A stretch of DNA of 21,518 nt from CAZOWW01 sp964583765. GTDB lineage: Bacteria; Actinomycetota; Actinomycetes; Actinomycetales; Kineosporiaceae. Of the stretch, positions 1-5,911 are shown one piece after another. The position numbers and the translations under genes are program-made. Numbering within the stretch: position 1 is the stretch's first letter; every line of letters begins with the position of its first letter. The stretch covers positions 1-21,518 of the forward strand of contig CAZOWW010000103.1 in NCBI GenBank assembly GCA_964583765.1. The letters run 5' to 3'. The notes beneath the pieces were generated by a model, which worked only from the letters and a program-made list of their open reading frames with translations, was not told the origin of the DNA and made no database searches.

Positions 1-2
1 CT

Positions 3-326
3 GTTGTCGAGGGGATGTACGTCGGCAAGATCCTTCACGTATCGATGGGCCATGCGCTGTCCCTGCAGTGGCATCGCCACAAGGACGAGACCATGACGGT
101 GCTGTCCGGGACCGTGGAGGTGGACCTGGGCACGGACCCGAGGCACCTGTCCCGGGTCACCCTGGCCGCCGGGGAATCGGTCCACGTCCCTCCTGGGCGG
201 CTTCACCGGATCCGAGCTCTCACCGACGCCGCGCTGATGGAGACGTCCACCGCCGGTCCCGGATGGCGGGATGACGTCGTCCGGATCGACGATCTCTACG
301 GACGCGCAGGCACCCATGTTCCCTAG
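3..326 (+). CDS. Cupin-domain protein, mannose-6-phosphate isomerase-like (5' truncated)
   Basis: The reading frame is open from the window edge, so the gene starts upstream. The ATG at 15 is probably internal, because the visible YVGKILHV stretch normally lies inside the cupin fold of type II phosphomannose isomerases. Counting from that ATG, the metal-binding set is H20, H22 and E25 in a WHRHKDE motif, followed by a VPPGRLHRI motif carrying the last histidine. Cupins of this type isomerise mannose-6-phosphate and fructose-6-phosphate, or are stand-alone sugar-binding relatives. The last 11 nt overlap the start of the HAD gene, which indicates translational coupling. The 3' end of a second copy of this gene is fused to whiB at about 5775-5911. 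Fold assignment is secure; substrate is inferred. Confidence 0.82.
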   Translation, partial: VVEGMYVGKILHVSMGHALSLQWHRHKDETMTVLSGTVEVDLGTDPRHLSRVTLAAGESVHVPPGRLHRIRALTDAALMETSTAGPGWRDDVVRIDDLYGRAGTHVP

Positions 327-1160
327 GGCGAACCCTCTCGCCGCCCCCGGTCCGCACAGATGCGCCGCCGCGCGGATCACGCGGGCGCTCGTCCTCGACC
401 TGGACGGCACCATCGCCGCTTCCAAGGAACCCATGGATCCGACGATGGCCACCGCTCTTGTGACAGCACTCCGGCGGCTCTCGGTGTGCATCCTCTCCGG
501 CGGGACTTTCGGGCAGCTCCGGGCCCAGGTCCTCGACGGGCTCGCCGCGTCGGAGGACCTGTTGACGAGGCTCCACCTGATGCCCACCTACGGGACGCGC
601 TACTACGCCCGGCGGGAAGGTGTCTGGAGACGGGTCTACGCCGAGGACCTGTCACCACGTCAGTCCCGGCAGATCCGGCAGGCTCTCGAGGCCTCGGCGA
701 GATCACTGGGGTACTGGCGACCCATTGGGTGGGGCGCCACGATCGAGGATCGGGGAAGTCGGATCACCTACTCCGTGCTGGGTCGGGCCGCTCCCGTCAC
801 CGCCCGGACGGCCTGGGACCCCGACGGCGCCCGGCAGCGTGCCATGCTGGCCCAGGTGAGCCGGCGTCTGCCGGACTTCGAGGTCAGGGCCGGTGACTCG
901 ACCTCGATCGACGTGACCCTCAAGGGGATCGACAAGGCCTACGGCATCCGCAAGCTGCTGGCCCCACTGGCCGCCACGACCGATGACCTGCTCTTCATCG
1001 GCGACCGATTGGACGAACAGGGGAACGACCACCCCGTCCTGGCGATGGGCGTGCGCTGCGTCGCGGTCCAGAACTGGCGAGACACCCTGACCGTCATCGA
1101 CCAGTTCAACCAGTGGTGGGACGGCACCATCGAGCACCCGACCTTCAGGATCCTCTCCGA
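229..1160 (+). repeat. Segmental duplication, copy 1 (cupin 3' end + HAD gene)
   Basis: This stretch is homologous over its whole length to about 5805-6750. It includes the last ~33 codons of the cupin, the 11-nt gene overlap and nearly all of the HAD gene. Identity is visibly higher in the 3' half of the HAD gene than in its 5' part. Confidence 0.9.
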
Positions 1161-1272
1161 ACCGCGGCGTGAAGCGCCGGCGGACCAAGGCTCGCGCGCC
1201 ACCGGACAAGTCTGCGAGGTGGGCGGCCCTCAGCCCGGTATCCGTCACGGCGGAGGCATTCATCGTATGTGA
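316..1272 (+). CDS. HAD-IIB hydrolase, eukaryotic-type phosphomannomutase-like (copy 1)
   Basis: A 318-aa protein with the four HAD motifs. Motif I is LDLDGT, with nucleophile D28 and acid D30. Motif II is the SGGT segment. Motif III lysine is in LKGIDKAYGI. Motif IV is GDRLDEQGNDHPV. The GNDHPV ending resembles the GGNDHEI of eukaryotic phosphomannomutases, so mannose-6-phosphate to mannose-1-phosphate conversion or a sugar-phosphate phosphatase role is likely. The start at ATG 316 overlaps the cupin stop by 11 nt; the same overlap occurs in copy 2 (ATG 5901), which supports it over an earlier in-frame start at 271. The final ~40 residues are not shared with copy 2 and look like read-through into unrelated sequence. 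Mannose-6-phosphatase or trehalose/sucrose-phosphate phosphatase are alternatives within the family. Confidence 0.85.
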   Translation: MFPRANPLAAPGPHRCAAARITRALVLDLDGTIAASKEPMDPTMATALVTALRRLSVCILSGGTFGQLRAQVLDGLAASEDLLTRLHLMPTYGTRYYARREGVWRRVYAEDLSPRQSRQIRQALEASARSLGYWRPIGWGATIEDRGSRITYSVLGRAAPVTARTAWDPDGARQRAMLAQVSRRLPDFEVRAGDSTSIDVTLKGIDKAYGIRKLLAPLAATTDDLLFIGDRLDEQGNDHPVLAMGVRCVAVQNWRDTLTVIDQFNQWWDGTIEHPTFRILSEPRREAPADQGSRATGQVCEVGGPQPGIRHGGGIHRM

Positions 1273-1361
1273 ACCGTACTCGAGAATCGGGTGATTTCTG
1301 GTTGATCTGCGGTTGGCGGTTCGAATCAGTCAAGGGTGGCGACCGGACCGGTGTTGATCTC

Positions 1362-1377
1362 ACGCTCACCTGAGCGT
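1362..1377. terminator. Perfect inverted repeat downstream of HAD copy 1
   Basis: ACGCTCA-CC-TGAGCGT is a perfect 7-bp dyad with a 2-nt centre, about 90 nt after the HAD stop. It could be a weak factor-independent terminator stem or a protein-binding palindrome. No T-run follows it. Confidence 0.3.
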
Positions 1378-1495
1378 CGTGTATCGGCCTCCGGGGGGTG
1401 GGCCGGCCACGGCTGCCGATGGTTCCACGTACGGTCGACCAGCACGAAACCGGGATCAAGTGAACTCAACCATGAACTCTCGGCGCACTATTGAC

Positions 1496-1530
1496 ATTCC
1501 GGGAATTTCACGGTTGACTGTGATGTCAAC
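1496..1530. promoter_or_regulatory. Two adjacent palindromes, candidate operator region
   Basis: In the 469-nt gap between HAD copy 1 and the membrane microprotein, ATTCCGGGAAT (1496-1506) is a perfect palindrome. It is followed after six bases by GTTGAC-TGTGAT-GTCAAC (1513-1530), a perfect 6-bp dyad around a 6-nt centre. TTGACA at 1491 and TTGACT at 1514 are -35-like, but no convincing -10 box was found at normal spacing. The rest of the gap shows no gene: the upstream part of the long open frame there reads as non-coding, Arg/Gly/Pro-rich sequence. Confidence 0.4.
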
Positions 1531-1741
1531 GCCGGAGGGTCGGAGTACTACCAAATCCATGATCCTCCTGTTCCTCGCCTGGACCCGCGGGGCTCGACCG
1601 GAATCTCTTGTCCGGACATCTGGAGGCGGTCCCGGGAATCACCGTGGCGACCGGTGTGGTGATCGAGTTGATGTGATCCTGTTCTTTCCGGAGCGCGGCA
1701 ACCCTCCTCGGCCGCCGGACATCCGAGGAGGTACTGAAACC

Positions 1742-1909
1742 ATGTTCTATCGAATCGCGCCGCTCGTCTACCTCATCATCGGTGTGGTGGTCGCCTCGCA
1801 GCACGGGTATCTGTCACACCTCGACACGGCGAGTCGTGTGATCTCGGCGGTCCTGGGCATTCTCCTGTGGCCACTGATCCTGTTCGGCGTCTCACTCAAC
1901 CTCAAGTAG
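1742..1909 (+). CDS. Small hydrophobic membrane protein, 55 aa
   Basis: The start is set by a strong Shine-Dalgarno sequence (GAGGAGG around 1725-1731) ten bases before ATG 1742, although the frame is open much further upstream. The protein has two hydrophobic segments, roughly residues 6-20 (PLVYLIIGVVVA) and 32-52 (VISAVLGILLWPLILFGV), with a short polar loop containing HGYLSHLD between them. It is predicted to be a two-helix inner-membrane microprotein of unknown function. It lies 58 nt upstream of the DUF6131-type gene on the same strand and is probably co-transcribed with it. I recall similar small proteins in other actinobacteria but know no assigned role. Confidence 0.75.
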   Translation: MFYRIAPLVYLIIGVVVASQHGYLSHLDTASRVISAVLGILLWPLILFGVSLNLK

Positions 1910-1967
1910 CCCGCGTTCCCGGGACCACCGAATTCCCGCCACGGCCCCCGCGGACAAGGAGATGCAG

Positions 1968-2123
1968 ATGATAATTCTCGGTATCGTGCTGTTCTTGGCG
2001 GGCCTTCTGGCGCAGTCCGCCCTCCTGGAGACCATCGGCATCGTGCTGCTCGTCGTCGGGGCGACCCTTTCCCTCCTCGGGGTCCGGGGTCATGCCGTCG
2101 GTGGCCGACGTCACTATTGGTAG
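1968..2123 (+). CDS. DUF6131-type membrane microprotein, 51 aa
   Basis: Two hydrophobic segments (MIILGIVLFLAGLLAQSA and ETIGIVLLVVGATLSLLGV) are followed by a conserved-looking polar tail ending in VGGRRHYW. That layout is the signature of DUF6131, a widespread actinobacterial microprotein of unknown function. Two ATGs are available. An AGGAG at 1957-1961 lies immediately before ATG 1962 but has a proper 6-nt spacing to ATG 1968, so 1968 is preferred. The stop codon overlaps the 3' end of the opposite-strand STAS gene by 10 bp (2114-2123), leaving no room for a conventional terminator between them. Confidence 0.8.
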   Translation: MIILGIVLFLAGLLAQSALLETIGIVLLVVGATLSLLGVRGHAVGGRRHYW

Positions 2124-2701
2124 TCGCGCAAATGGTAGTCACGCCAAGGAGAACGGCCGCCGGGTACCAGGAGGTGCCCGGCCACTCCGGTGATCTCGAG
2201 GATACGTCCGGTCTGAGGAGTGACATTCTGCACGCTGAGATCGCCGCCGGCGCTCATCAGCTGGTTGCGCAGGGCCACGAGCAGGCCGATGCCGGCGGCG
2301 TCCAGGAATGTCACTCCGGAGAGGTCCAGCCCGACCCTCGCCCCGGTGGAGCCGATGCGGTCCCGAGTCTCCTCCAGGCATCCGGTGGCGTAGTAGTCGA
2401 TCTCGCCGACCAGCCAGCCCTGGCAGTACTGCCCCGGCCTGGCCTCTGGGCTGGTCGTCGACAGCTGGGACGGCACATCGAGCACGAGGCTGAACGGGTG
2501 ATCCCAACCCGGTAAGGATCGGACCATGGGCGGATGCACGGAGGGCCCGGGGGGCCTTGCCGACGGGGACGGCTGAGCGGACTCGTTCGCCGTGGTGTCT
2601 GCGCCGTCAGGGGACGGTGGGATCCGGGGTGGGGACCATGAACGGTCCTGGGCCGGGACACCGGCAAGGGTCTCGCGTGCGGACCAGCCGAGATCTCGCA
2701 T
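2114..2701 (-). CDS. STAS-domain protein (anti-sigma-factor antagonist-like) lacking the phospho-acceptor Ser
   Basis: A 195-aa protein. The N-terminal ~75 residues are Pro/Ser-rich and probably disordered. The C-terminal ~110 residues form a STAS domain recognised by GEIDYYATGCLEE, VGLDLSGVTFLDAAGIGLLVALR and a C-terminal GDLSVQNV/ITGV stretch. In SpoIIAA-type antagonists the motif after the beta-strand is DSSG or DS-like, and its serine is phosphorylated by the anti-sigma kinase. Here it reads D134-A-A-G137, so that switch cannot work in the usual way. ATG 2701 was chosen because the longer open frame would overlap the zinc-ribbon gene; no strong Shine-Dalgarno sequence supports it, and ATG 2527 just before the domain is an alternative. 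It is the last gene of the minus-strand set starting at 4084. Confidence 0.72.
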   Translation of the reverse strand: MRDLGWSARETLAGVPAQDRSWSPPRIPPSPDGADTTANESAQPSPSARPPGPSVHPPMVRSLPGWDHPFSLVLDVPSQLSTTSPEARPGQYCQGWLVGEIDYYATGCLEETRDRIGSTGARVGLDLSGVTFLDAAGIGLLVALRNQLMSAGGDLSVQNVTPQTGRILEITGVAGHLLVPGGRSPWRDYHLRDYQ

Positions 2702-2804
2702 GATCAACTCGTTTCTGGTTGTCGTGACCTGGACGGACGCGAACAGCTGACGGGTCTGCGGGAGCGGCCGGCTCCCCTCCGGGCCGTCCGCTCCCGCGGA
2801 AGGA

Positions 2805-2999
2805 TCAATGTCGGAGATCGGCGAGTTCGAGGTCCTCCGCCAGGCTCGGGAGGCCCGGGCGATCGGCGCAGTACTCGCAGGCGGGGTCAGGGCAGCATTT
2901 CTCCCGCCAGCTGTCACAGGGCAGGCAGATGGCGGAGTCGTACGCCAGAGACCGGCGAAGCCGTTCTCCACATACCTCGCACGACCGCGGGCCCGTCAC
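2805..2999 (-). CDS. Cys-rich zinc-ribbon-like small protein, 64 aa
   Basis: The protein carries CEVCG near its start, then ICLPCDSW, KCCPDPACEYC and an acidic C-terminus. Paired CxxC-type motifs suggest one or two structural zinc sites, as in small zinc-ribbon proteins; a redox-sensing role is possible. The start is set by gene overlap: GTG at 2999-2997 shares its bases with the TGA of the upstream PAS/GAF gene (GTGA, 2996-2999), the classical arrangement for translational coupling, with an AGGA upstream. An ATG at 3041 would give a 78-aa version. I do not recognise a named family. It may be a partner or accessory of the sensor protein translated just before it. Confidence 0.65.
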   Translation of the reverse strand: MTGPRSCEVCGERLRRSLAYDSAICLPCDSWREKCCPDPACEYCADRPGLPSLAEDLELADLRH

Positions 3000-4084
3000 G
3001 GCGATTCCTGGGAGCAACGGGCAGAGGGATGCGAGGCGCATCGAAGATCAAGAGTCCGGTCCTCGCGGACCTCCGGGTCCAGTGCTCGCCGCAGCGCCGT
3101 CCCGGTCAGCTCGGCCATCATGTTCAGGCACGCGACGTCGGCCCGCCCCAGATGCGGGGATCTGGACCACACGAGATCCAGGGCCGCGTAGATGTCTCCC
3201 GGGGGATCGAACAACGTGAATTCCGCGATCGCGACCCTGCGCTCGAGGTGTCTGCGAACGTCTCCGTCCGGGTGTCGGGGTGCGTCCGGGGTCGAGGTGA
3301 CGGTGGGCGCGGGAGGTCTGACGGTGACCAGGCCGGCTTCCGGACCTGGTGATCCGGCGACTTGTGCCCGGGGCCGGTGTCGCCAGTCGGGGGCCACGAG
3401 CAGGTCCCGGTGCGAGTCCCACAGGACCAGTCGGCACTGCAGGGCGTTGACCACCTGCGGTCCCGACTCCGCGACCGCGCGGACCACGTCCTGGACGTCG
3501 GTCCCCGCCGCCAGTCGGCGGATGAACGTGGCCAGGGCCACTGCCTGATCCGGACTCATCTGCTCCGGACTCATCTGCTCCGGATCCACCGAGTCCGGGG
3601 CGATGCCGACCACCGAGGCGATCAGGGCGGTGATCACCCCTTCGACGATCACGGGGACCAGCGCCAGGTGGACCGTGAGCAGTCGTCCTTGCGTGCCCAT
3701 CGCCTGCTCGCGGTATCGGAGTACCGAACCCGCTGCCGCGCTGGTCACCGCCTCTCGGACGCGGTGCTGGGCGGCTGGGGTCCACGACCACCAGGACGCC
3801 TGCCAGAACGGGCTCCCGACGGTGGCGTCCACGCTCGGCAGATTCGCCTCCGCGGCCATGTGATTGGCCCCGTACAGAGTTCCGTCCAAGGACAGCAGAC
3901 CGACGAAACTGTCGAGTCCGGTCGCCGAGTCCACGACATGGGACAGAACGTGGCACGCCTCGGGAATTCTCGGAGATTCCTGGACGGAACTCGTGGGGCG
4001 CGGAATTCTGGATCTCTCCCTGGGGAGGAGCAGGGAGTCATCCTCGAAGAGAGCAGGGAGTCTGTGGCGGACCCGCCATGTCAT
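2996..4084 (-). CDS. PAS domain + GAF-like sensor protein, no output domain
   Basis: A 362-aa soluble protein. Residues ~55-160 look like a PAS domain: GLLSLDGTLYGANHMAAEA, then GSPFWQASWWSWTPAAQHRVREAV and a strand region ending LIASVVGI. Residues ~185-345 resemble a degenerate GAF domain: FIRRLAAGTDVQDVVRAVAESGP opening, and a closing helix DVACLNMMAELTGTALRRAL. No kinase, phosphatase, cyclase or DNA-binding domain is present. A hinge of MSPEQ repeats separates the domains. ATG 4084 has a GAGGGG Shine-Dalgarno sequence about 5 nt upstream and lies 66 nt behind a good promoter. Coupling to the zinc-ribbon gene and proximity to a STAS gene suggest a small partner-switching or stressosome-like sensory unit, which is inference. 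Confidence 0.72.
   Translation of the reverse strand: MTWRVRHRLPALFEDDSLLLPRERSRIPRPTSSVQESPRIPEACHVLSHVVDSATGLDSFVGLLSLDGTLYGANHMAAEANLPSVDATVGSPFWQASWWSWTPAAQHRVREAVTSAAAGSVLRYREQAMGTQGRLLTVHLALVPVIVEGVITALIASVVGIAPDSVDPEQMSPEQMSPDQAVALATFIRRLAAGTDVQDVVRAVAESGPQVVNALQCRLVLWDSHRDLLVAPDWRHRPRAQVAGSPGPEAGLVTVRPPAPTVTSTPDAPRHPDGDVRRHLERRVAIAEFTLFDPPGDIYAALDLVWSRSPHLGRADVACLNMMAELTGTALRRALDPEVREDRTLDLRCASHPSARCSQESP
3552..3581 (-). repeat. 15-bp tandem repeat inside the PAS/GAF gene
   Basis: The unit ggactcatctgctcc occurs twice head to tail and continues into a partial third copy (gga). It encodes a repeated MSPEQ pentapeptide in the hinge between the PAS and GAF-like domains and keeps the reading frame. 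Confidence 0.9.
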
Positions 4085-4156
4085 GATGCCCCTCGCCGTC
4101 TGGAAGGCCTCCGCGGATGCGGACCGACCGTCACCAGGGTCTGGGGCAACTCAGTC

Positions 4157-4184
4157 AGTTTAGCAGTATCGACGGTGATGTCAA
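4157..4184 (-). promoter_or_regulatory. Sigma-70-type promoter for the PAS/GAF-zinc ribbon-STAS set
   Basis: On the minus strand TTGACA (4184-4179) is followed by a 16-nt spacer and TAAACT (4162-4157). This is close to the consensus and places a start near 4150, about 66 nt before ATG 4084. Confidence 0.6.
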
Positions 4185-4353
4185 TCGAAGGGGTTGGATG
4201 CATCGAAAAGGATGCGGAGAATGCTGAACGGTACCGCGACAATACTTCTGGGCCGGATCCGGGTGTGTCGAGCAGCCGGGCGGTCGTGATCGCCGGTCTC
4301 CTGCCGATGTCGCGTGCGTCGACTCACGGTGACGTATTCGATCCCGGCGCGCG

Positions 4354-4382
4354 TTGAATCACGGTTGCCCCCGGTGTACGTT
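4354..4382 (+). promoter_or_regulatory. Promoter of the universal stress gene leader
   Basis: TTGAAT (4354-4359), 17-nt spacer, TACGTT (4377-4382). The stretch CCCGGTGTA-x-GTTGA around the -10 box recurs at the promoter of the DUF1269-like gene (9734-9739), so it is supported by comparison within the window. The expected transcript start is near 4389. The 190 nt between this promoter and the divergent one at 4184 show no other recognisable feature. Confidence 0.6.
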
Positions 4383-4388
4383 GAAATC

Positions 4389-4533
4389 GGGCCAGGAGCG
4401 CGATGTCGATGGCCTCGTGGGCCTTTCGGGCCCGATCCACGACGGAGGTCGTGGGCGTTACTCCGGACCCTGGTAGCGCGTCTCCAGGACGTACTGCGTG
4501 TCTCCAGGACGTACTGCGTGAGGGGTTCCGCTC
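4389..4533 (+). ncRNA. Structured 5' leader, copy A (candidate cis-regulatory RNA)
   Basis: The leader can form four hairpins. H1 is GGCCA/TGGCC (4390-4414). H2 is GGGCC-tttcg-GGCCC (4419-4433). H3 is CCACGAC-ggag-GTCGTGG (4437-4454). H4 is GCGTTAC/GTAGCGC with an 11-nt loop (4455-4479). In addition, ATCGGGCC at 4386-4393 is complementary to GGCCCGAT at 4429-4436, so H1/H2 could be replaced by a competing helix. The same order of hairpins, with H4 almost identical in sequence, precedes the gene at 9870. It does not match any riboswitch class I know (TPP, cobalamin, SAM, c-di-AMP, guanidine). H2 could instead act as a DNA operator dyad. Confidence 0.5.
4481..4520 (+). repeat. Perfect 20-bp tandem duplication in the leader
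   Basis: The 20-bp unit beginning tctccaggac and ending gtactgcgtg occurs twice in direct succession (4481-4500, 4501-4520). The homologous leader at 9746-9869 has one copy of the equivalent segment, and this duplication accounts for almost the whole length difference between the two leaders. It lies just upstream of a ribosome-binding site. Confidence 0.95.
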
Positions 4534-4668
4534 ATGACCCGGCATCGATCTCAGTACCTGGTCCGAAGCCCCGGCGGGTTCGGAGTCCGCAGGGCGGTCC
4601 TGAAGTGGCTGTCGGCGACACCCGCCGGCGGATCGGATCCAGGAAGGGAGTCGGTGTGGAGCAGCTGA
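4534..4668 (+). CDS. Possible 44-aa leader ORF overlapping the usp start
   Basis: ATG 4534 occupies the same place after the conserved leader as the true start codon of the gene at 9870, and has a GAGGGG-type ribosome-binding site. The frame runs 44 codons and stops at TGA 4666-4668, overlapping the start of the universal stress gene by 13 nt. The product is basic (begins MTRHRSQYLVR) with no recognised domain. It may be a coupling or attenuation peptide, or the remnant of an older downstream gene whose leader was taken over by usp. Confidence 0.35.
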   Translation: MTRHRSQYLVRSPGGFGVRRAVLKWLSATPAGGSDPGRESVWSS

Positions 4669-5153
4669 CGGAAGGCACACAGCCCGAGGGCAGGATCGTC
4701 GTCGGCGTCGATGGTTCGCCCTGCTCGGACAAGGCTCTGCGCTGGGCGATCATGCAGGCGCAACTGACGGGCGCCGGGGTCGAGGCACTCGCGTCGTGGC
4801 AGGACCCGGTGGCGTCCGGGTACTACTCCTTCGGTTTCTCCCCGGTCTTCACCGGTGACGAGGACTGGGCAGCCCTTACTGAGACGTACGTGCAGGAGTC
4901 ACTGACGAGGGCGGTCGACGCGCTCCACCCGGACGCCCGGATCGTGACCCGGGTCGTGCAGGGACACCCGGCCCAGGTCCTGCTGGAGGCCGCGGTCGGG
5001 GCCGAGCTGCTGGTCGTGGGGAGCCGCGGGCACGGCACGTTGGCCGGGATTCTCCTCGGCTCGGTCAGTCAGCACTGCGTCCAGCACGCTCCTTGTCCCG
5101 TCGTCGTCGTGCCAGCCGACCCCCCGGCCGACCTGTCGAGTCAAGCAACCTGA
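4656..5153 (+). CDS. Universal stress protein (UspA family), ATP-binding type
   Basis: A 165-aa single-domain protein. The first strand IVVGVDGSPCSDKALRWA and the C-terminal motif GSRGHGTLAGILLGSVS fit the family. The latter matches the nucleotide-binding signature G-2x-G-9x-G-S/T, so this member should bind ATP. Such proteins are cytoplasmic dimers associated with survival under hypoxia, starvation and other stress. GTG 4656 is chosen because it follows GGAAGGGAG at 4642-4650 and directly precedes the domain; the frame is open further upstream but that part is leader sequence. Expression is likely governed by the promoter at 4354-4382 and the structured leader, which it shares with the DUF1269-like gene at 9870. 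Confidence 0.92.
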   Translation: MEQLTEGTQPEGRIVVGVDGSPCSDKALRWAIMQAQLTGAGVEALASWQDPVASGYYSFGFSPVFTGDEDWAALTETYVQESLTRAVDALHPDARIVTRVVQGHPAQVLLEAAVGAELLVVGSRGHGTLAGILLGSVSQHCVQHAPCPVVVVPADPPADLSSQAT

Positions 5154-5180
5154 CCGGGGCGACCTCGGTGTTGTCAGGTT
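5147..5180 (+). terminator. Hairpin overlapping the usp stop codon
   Basis: AACCTG pairs with CAGGTT, and an inner ACCGGGG-CGA-CCTCGGT stem has one G-T wobble, separated by a small bulge. The hairpin begins before the TGA of usp. Only a weak T-containing tail (cgacaattctt) follows, so termination is likely but not certain. Confidence 0.5.
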
Positions 5181-5452
5181 CGACAATTCTTCACTGGCTC
5201 AGGCGTGTTCACGGGCTCAGGCGTGTCCTTGGTGGCCCGGTCGTGACGGTGCGGTGATTTCTGCTGTTCACCGCGGCCACGGTGCACCGCATCGGGGTGA
5301 GGTGAGCCCGTCCGAGGTCTGTCACTGCACGAGCTGTCTGGATCTCATCATCGATCCGTGTCAGAATGGAGACCTCAGCGGTCTTGGTATTCGTCCGGAC
5401 CCAGCGTTCCTCGCCGCTCCGCCTTCTCGATGCCGGTGGGAGCTGGTTGACC
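5181..5452 (+). other. whiB upstream region
   Basis: This 272-nt stretch has no gene. GGCTCAGGCGTGT occurs twice as a direct repeat around 5195-5226, and the GC-rich dyad CACCG/CGGTG lies near 5270. These may be regulator sites for the whiB gene. No confident -35/-10 pair was found. Confidence 0.35.
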
Positions 5453-5911
5453 ATGTCCGAGATCTCGCGTCTTCCGCTGCCCCTGTTCAGTAACTACGAA
5501 TGGCAGTTCCTCGGCGCCTGTGTCGAGGAAGATTCTCAACTGTTCTTCCACCCCGATGGTGAGCGTGGACCAGCTCGGCGGGCCCGCGACCGGGCGGCGG
5601 TCGCGGTCTGCGCCGGATGTCCGGTCATCGCTTCATGCCGAAGTCATGGGTTGTCCGTGCAGGAGGCGTACGGGGTTTGGGGTGGTCTCACCGAGAGTGA
5701 CCGTGAGGTGCTCATCGTGCGTCAGCGCCACTCGACCTTGCGAACTCGTTCTTCCGGCAGACTCTCTCTCGAGAGGCCGCCCTCCCGCAGCATGGGATCC
5801 GGCGTACCCGAAACAGCCCTGGTGGAGACATCCATTGCCGGTTCCGGGTGGCGGGACGACGTCGTCCGGGTCGACGATCTCTCCGGATGTGTCGGAACCC
5901 ATGCCCCGTAG
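5453..5911 (+). CDS. whiB3-like: WhiB3-like [4Fe-4S] transcription factor fused to a cupin tail
   Basis: The 152-aa protein begins with a WhiB domain. Cluster ligands are C23, C53, C56 and C62, the same positions as in mycobacterial WhiB3. The FFHPDGERG stretch and the turn motif GVWGGL (about residues 74-79) are also WhiB3/WhiD-like. Family members sense redox state or nitric oxide through the cluster and bind the principal sigma factor. Native family members end shortly after the basic segment near residue 100. Here about 45 extra residues follow, the last ~33 (from ETALVETS to GTHAP) matching the C-terminus of the cupin at 3-326. The gene ends 11 nt inside HAD copy 2, exactly as the cupin does in copy 1. 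ATG 5453 lies 10 nt after GGGAG; a start at 5366 would add a non-family N-terminus. Confidence 0.88.
   Translation: MSEISRLPLPLFSNYEWQFLGACVEEDSQLFFHPDGERGPARRARDRAAVAVCAGCPVIASCRSHGLSVQEAYGVWGGLTESDREVLIVRQRHSTLRTRSSGRLSLERPPSRSMGSGVPETALVETSIAGSGWRDDVVRVDDLSGCVGTHAP
5775..5911 (+). pseudogene. Cupin 3' remnant captured as the C-terminus of WhiB
   Basis: From roughly the PPSR codons onward, the frame aligns codon by codon with 193-326 of the first cupin (PPGR...ALMETS.AG.GWRDDVVR.DDL...GTH.P), with one codon missing near the junction. None of the cupin metal ligands are retained, so this part has no cupin function. The retained segment includes the coupling overlap with the HAD start. Confidence 0.8.

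Noticed and set aside
1379..1741. Long N-terminal extension of the 55-aa membrane protein
   Set aside because: The strong Shine-Dalgarno sequence before ATG 1742 and the non-protein-like upstream translation mark 1742 as the start.
2702..2971. N-terminal extension of the STAS protein up to 2971
   Set aside because: It would overlap most of the zinc-ribbon gene in another frame, and its translation (MENGFAGLWRTTPP...) has no domain. The Cys motifs in the other frame are more convincing.
3552..3581. CRISPR-like repeats
   Set aside because: These and the other tandem repeats in the window are head-to-tail or 30-bp-period units within genes, without unique spacers or cas genes.
4389..4533. Known riboswitch (TPP, cobalamin, SAM, c-di-AMP, guanidine) in the usp leader
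   Set aside because: The conserved core bases of those classes that I can recall are absent. Kept as an unclassified element.
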